Shown piece after piece: positions 33,026-35,638 of a DNA stretch of 35,638 nucleotides; position 1 is the stretch's first letter; the number at the start of each line of letters is the position of its first letter. The stretch comes from Planctomycetaceae bacterium. GTDB lineage: Bacteria; Planctomycetota; Planctomycetia; Planctomycetales; Planctomycetaceae. The DNA lies in NCBI GenBank assembly GCA_016795145.1, contig JAEUII010000340.1, forward strand, positions 1 to 35,638. Reading direction: 5' to 3'. A program made the translations under genes and the position numbers. Under the pieces are notes generated by a model. It saw nothing but the letters and a program-made list of their open reading frames with translations. It searched no databases and was not told the origin of the DNA.

Positions 33026-33727
33026 TCAGGGGGAGTCATTTTCGTCATGTGTGCTCAACAAAGTCGATTTCAGCATGCGACCACGTTCTTCGACCAGATA
33101 ACTGCACCACGCATCGACACCTTCGTCGTGCAGTGCGCTCGTGACGAAGGTCGAAAGTTGTGGTTGAATCTGATGAGCATCCTCGATCGCGCTCGCTACG
33201 TTAAAGGGAACGTACGGAAGCAGATCAGACTTTGTGATCACCAGCACGTGGCTTGTCCGAAACATCTTGGGATACTTGCCCGGCTTGTCGTCTCCCTCCG
33301 TCGTGCTCAACAGCACCACTCGCAGATGTTCGCCAAGATCCCACGAAGCCGGACACACCAGGTTTCCGATATTCTCGATGAACAGGAAATCCAGCGGGCG
33401 ATCTCCAAGACGCTCAAGCCCCTTTCGCACCAATGGAATTTCAAGATGGCAGGCACCACCTGTCGTCAGTTGCTCGGCTGGCATGTGCGGACGGAGCCGT
33501 TCCGCATCGCGTTCTGTGGCGATATCGCCGACGAGAACCGCGATTCGAAACGCACCATTCCAGTGCCGGGCCATCGCCTGCAGCAGACTTGTCTTGCCGG
33601 CACCCGGGGACGACACCACGTTGACCACCAGCGTTCCCTTGCGCGAAAATTCGTCGCGAAGTTCTGCCGCTTTCTGTCTACGCTCAGCAAGGACGTCCTG
33701 TTGAACGGAAATCGTCACGCTTGCCAT
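33026..33727 (-). CDS. hypB: Hydrogenase nickel-incorporation GTPase HypB
   Basis: A GTPase that helps load nickel into [NiFe] hydrogenases (sometimes urease), working with HypA. The 233 residues contain the P-loop SPGAGKTS (40-47), Walker B-like FLFIENIGNLVCPASWDLGE, and TKSDLLPY as the guanine-specificity region in place of the usual NKxD. The G-domain metal site is kept: C93-H94 (GGACHLEIP) and C125 (VCPAS). The N-terminal CxxCGC site and His-rich stretch found in some HypB proteins are absent. Its ATG directly follows the TAA of the HD gene, with AGGA 7 nt upstream inside that gene, so the two are translationally coupled. hypF follows after 20 nt. hypA, hypC, hypD, hypE and hydrogenase structural genes are not in the window. 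Confidence 0.95.
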   Translation of the reverse strand: MASVTISVQQDVLAERRQKAAELRDEFSRKGTLVVNVVSSPGAGKTSLLQAMARHWNGAFRIAVLVGDIATERDAERLRPHMPAEQLTTGGACHLEIPLVRKGLERLGDRPLDFLFIENIGNLVCPASWDLGEHLRVVLLSTTEGDDKPGKYPKMFRTSHVLVITKSDLLPYVPFNVASAIEDAHQIQPQLSTFVTSALHDEGVDAWCSYLVEERGRMLKSTLLSTHDENDSP

Positions 33728-34501
33728 TTAGAGATCCTGTTCGTTTGTCAGGTCTTCGGGCATTCCATCTGATTCCAGTTCGATGTCGACATCGTCATCT
33801 TCATCTTCAGAAGCGTCGTTATCCATCTCAAGCTGACGCAGATATTCAACCGCCTCTTCCGCCGAGCAGACTCGCCGTCCCGGCAATCGGCCTTCGCGAT
33901 CGCAGATGGTCAAAATATCCAGTGCGTCGGCGTCTTCGGAATTGGTCAGTCGTCGTCGCGCGCGAGCCCCGGCGGTTCCGTCGAGCACTCGCTGAGCAAG
34001 TCCATGATTCTCGATCAGCCAGAGGGCTCGTTCAGAGATCCTGCCTCGAAGAACGGCCAGCCCCGCGTTCACATGATCCATCGGGTCAATGCCTTTGCCC
34101 ACATCATGCAGCAGCGCGGCCTGCAGAAGGTCTTCATCCCAGGGGCGATGTTCCCGAGCCAGCTCAAAGACCTGAAGACTGTGATAGAGCACATCTCCTT
34201 CAGGATGTGACTGGCGATCCTGACGAACTCGATCGAGCGGAAGCAGCAGCGAAAGAAAGTACTGATACTTCTGATCGTCTCTTTCGGGATCTTCCGCCTT
34301 CGCCGCACTGTCAGCGCCGACAATCTGGTCGAGCGATCTTCGGATTTCAAAGTCGGTCGGAAGGGCTTCCGGAGGCAGATAGCTGCGAGTGATCGAGCGT
34401 GCGGCGCGCCAGCGAGCTTCCATGTAGCGCGATTCCTTACGATTCGCCATCAGTCGCGCGGCCTCGAAGGCAATTTCTTTTCTGATTCGTTCAAGGTCCA
34501 T
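33728..34501 (-). CDS. HD-domain metal-dependent phosphohydrolase
   Basis: Cytoplasmic, 257 residues, first gene of the hypB-hypF run. The HD core is clear: LYHSLQVFELA (H107), then LLHDVGKG with H132-D133, and a later ENHG. A further Asp-containing segment, ILTICDREG, may complete the site. Such proteins remove phosphates from nucleotides or second messengers; the substrate cannot be told. The C-terminus (about 225-257) is extremely acidic (DASEDEDDDVDIE), probably disordered. Its TAA abuts the hypB ATG without a gap. A link to hydrogenase maturation is only by position. It starts 9 bp from the end of the MITE-like element. Confidence 0.85.
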   Translation of the reverse strand: MDLERIRKEIAFEAARLMANRKESRYMEARWRAARSITRSYLPPEALPTDFEIRRSLDQIVGADSAAKAEDPERDDQKYQYFLSLLLPLDRVRQDRQSHPEGDVLYHSLQVFELAREHRPWDEDLLQAALLHDVGKGIDPMDHVNAGLAVLRGRISERALWLIENHGLAQRVLDGTAGARARRRLTNSEDADALDILTICDREGRLPGRRVCSAEEAVEYLRQLEMDNDASEDEDDDVDIELESDGMPEDLTNEQDL

Positions 34502-34510
34502 CCGTGCATT

Positions 34511-34644
34511 CTAGTGCTCTGTCAGACCAACGAAAAGGGGTTCGTCATTCCCGCGCAGGCGGGAACCCAGAACGTTGCAAGCTGGGTTCCCGCCTGCGCG
34601 GGAATGACGGCTAATCGTAAATTGTTGATGTGACAAACCACTAG
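34511..34644. mobile_element. MITE-like element, 134 bp, with terminal inverted repeats and inner palindrome
   Basis: The left end CTAGTGCTCTGTCAGACCAA (34511-34533) and the reverse complement of the right end (34622-34644) agree at 18 of 23 positions, the signature of terminal inverted repeats. Inside lies a perfect 27-bp inverted repeat (34543-34569 and 34583-34609, loop 13 nt) whose core ATTCCCGCGCAGGCGGGAAC recalls the dRS3-type ATTCCC(8)GGGAAT repeats of other bacteria. It contains no reading frame. A half-copy lies at 30049-30122. It sits 9 bp upstream of the HD gene start and could bring in promoter or terminator activity for its neighbours. Confidence 0.75.
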
Positions 34645-34804
34645 TTAGCGAAGAGAAGCCCTCAACCCACAGGACTTCAATGAACAAGTCAGATGCACGA
34701 TGAATGCGTCATGGAAGAGCACAGCCGGATGGTTGCGACGCGTTGCGTGGCTGCCAACAATCCTGCAGACAAATTTCCAACATACACGGAAACAGGAGAC
34801 GCTC

Positions 34805-35266
34805 ATGTCATCGCAGCAGATTTCGTCCGGATCGTGGAGCCTGGAGATTCGAATCGCCGCGACCTGTGCGCGCGTCTGGACGGCGTTGACCGCCGAGTCG
34901 ACTCAATGGTGGCCGAAGGATTTTGTAACGTCCGAACGAACGCAACAGTTTGTGATTGAAGCCAAAGTCGGCGGTCGAGTCTTTGAGGACTTTGGGAATG
35001 GAGAGGGGCTGCTCTGGTACAGCGTGGTTGGTGTGAATCATGAAAAGGAACTGCAACTCGCCGGACATCTTCTTCCTCCGTTCGGCGGCCCGGCAATCAC
35101 GTCGCTGAAGATCACTCTGGCTGCAACCGCGGAGGGAACGCTGCTGACGATTCGAGACGATCGCTTCGGCGTGCTGGGCGGAGAGCCTCCTGTCGAAGGA
35201 TGGCGACTGGTGTTTGACGCAGGCTTGCGAACGTACCTTGAACGCGACCAGCGATCACAAGATTAG
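34805..35266 (+). CDS. SRPBCC/AHSA1-type protein
   Basis: A 153-residue member of the START/AHSA1 lipid- or stress-related fold. The pattern is SLEIRIAATCARVWTALT at the N-terminus, then WWPKDFVTS, EAKVGGRVFEDFGNGEGLLWYSVVG, LAGHLLPPFGG, SLKITLAATAEGTLLTIRDD and a C-terminal helix EGWRLVFDAGLRTYLE. I chose ATG 34805: AGGAGA lies 4 nt before it, and the residues upstream of it in the same frame are not family-like. The start at 34700 would add 35 unlikely residues. The 3' end overlaps the convergent DUF4291 gene by 12 bp. Function unknown; some AHSA1-family proteins act in toxin resistance or environmental response. Confidence 0.85.
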   Translation: MSSQQISSGSWSLEIRIAATCARVWTALTAESTQWWPKDFVTSERTQQFVIEAKVGGRVFEDFGNGEGLLWYSVVGVNHEKELQLAGHLLPPFGGPAITSLKITLAATAEGTLLTIRDDRFGVLGGEPPVEGWRLVFDAGLRTYLERDQRSQD

Positions 35267-35638
35267 AATGCGTTTCCCCAGTTCTGGTGGCACGGGATAG
35301 ACTCGCTCAACTGGCAGCAGACGTTTGGCAGCCCCCTCGTTTCCTGCACGTAACGAGTCCCTGATCCGAACGACTGTTGGGGTGATATCGTTGATCTCCA
35401 CGATCCAGTCTTCGACATATTCGAGAATTAGTTGTCGGCTGATGCCAATCTGAATGCTGAAGTGGTTGAGACTCGCTCCTCGAAGGCTACGTTCGGGATC
35501 CCACTGAATGTGAACCGGAGCTTTGGTGAATTCAGCCTGCCATTGGTCCGCATTTCGATACACGGATGGTTCCGGGTTTGTCAGGACTCCAAGTTTCAGT
35601 GCTCGGTCCCATCCAGTGCGCTTGATTCGCACCGCAAG
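35255..35638 (-). CDS. DUF4291 family protein, 5' end outside window
   Basis: Only the C-terminal 128 or so residues are in view; the frame stays open to the window edge. The text RIKRTGWDRAL, VHIQWDPERSLRGASLNH, FSIQIGISRQLILEYVEDWIVEINDITP and LLPVERVYPVP matches the conserved second half of DUF4291 proteins (QWDPER..., RSIQIGLS..., YVxxWI). The usual N-terminal half should lie past position 35638. The GTG at 35632 is an internal Val, not the start. Function of the family is not established. Confidence 0.85.
   Translation of the reverse strand, partial: LAVRIKRTGWDRALKLGVLTNPEPSVYRNADQWQAEFTKAPVHIQWDPERSLRGASLNHFSIQIGISRQLILEYVEDWIVEINDITPTVVRIRDSLRAGNEGAAKRLLPVERVYPVPPELGKRILIL

Noticed and set aside
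33721..34392. A 223-codon plus-strand open frame opposite the HD gene
   Set aside because: Arg/Pro/His-rich shadow of the HD-domain gene on the minus strand.
34700..34804. Earlier start for the SRPBCC gene
   Set aside because: The added 35 residues do not resemble the family, while AGGAGA directly precedes ATG 34805.

Overview
The window (35.6 kb, GC somewhere in the mid-50s by eye) looks like chromosome from a planctomycete of the Planctomycetales, perhaps a marine one. Supporting signs are a very large secreted cytochrome c/LamG/beta-propeller protein typical of the PVC group, a YhaO/YhaN-like pair, long gaps between genes filled with short palindromic repeats, and weak Shine-Dalgarno sequences. 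The assignment rests on gene content only; there is no rRNA, tRNA or marker gene fine enough to name a genus.

Layout. 1-1486: end of a secreted purple-acid-phosphatase-like protein. 1487-2181: repeats (a palindromic element and a 17-unit hexamer array). 2182-7430: a three-gene same-strand module made of a metallophosphoesterase that has lost its recognisable metal ligands, a membrane-anchored SMC/YhaN-like ATPase, and a 59-residue coiled-coil protein. 7431-8240: repeat-rich gap. 8241-10208: a WbpM/FlaA1-type nucleotide-sugar dehydratase. 10471-15451: a 1426-residue membrane-anchored protein of unknown function and a small membrane protein.

15488-23209 reads as a salt- or osmotic-stress locus: a Na+/H+ antiporter with a TrkA-N domain (minus strand), then divergently a plus-strand run of four genes with gaps of about 60-90 nt. 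These are a TPR-like protein, a mannosylfructose-phosphate/sucrose-phosphate synthase-type glycosyltransferase, a fusion of the matching HAD sugar phosphatase to an invertase/amylo-glucosidase-like glycoside hydrolase, and a Na+/Ca2+ exchanger. The fusion would put the last step of compatible-solute synthesis and a likely solute-degrading enzyme in one chain.

23214-27179 (minus): secreted two-heme cytochrome/LamG/propeller protein. 27875-29881: a DUF309 protein and purD, separated by a structured leader with a strong terminator only about 20 nt before the purD start, possibly an attenuator. 29882-30563: a graveyard of short repeats and a decayed Rpn/transposase-type fragment. 30564-34501 (minus): an HD-domain protein, hypB and hypF, tightly packed and probably one operon for [NiFe]-hydrogenase maturation, although no hydrogenase is in the window; the last codons of hypF are made of a dispersed repeat. 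34511-34644: a 134-bp MITE-like element with terminal inverted repeats and an internal 27-bp perfect palindrome. 34805 to the end: an SRPBCC/AHSA1-type protein and a DUF4291 protein cut by the window edge.

The best candidates for something undescribed are (i) the inactive-nuclease/membrane-SMC/coiled-coil module and (ii) the phosphatase-hydrolase fusion inside an osmolyte and ion-transport cluster. No database search was run; family names come from motifs recognised by eye.
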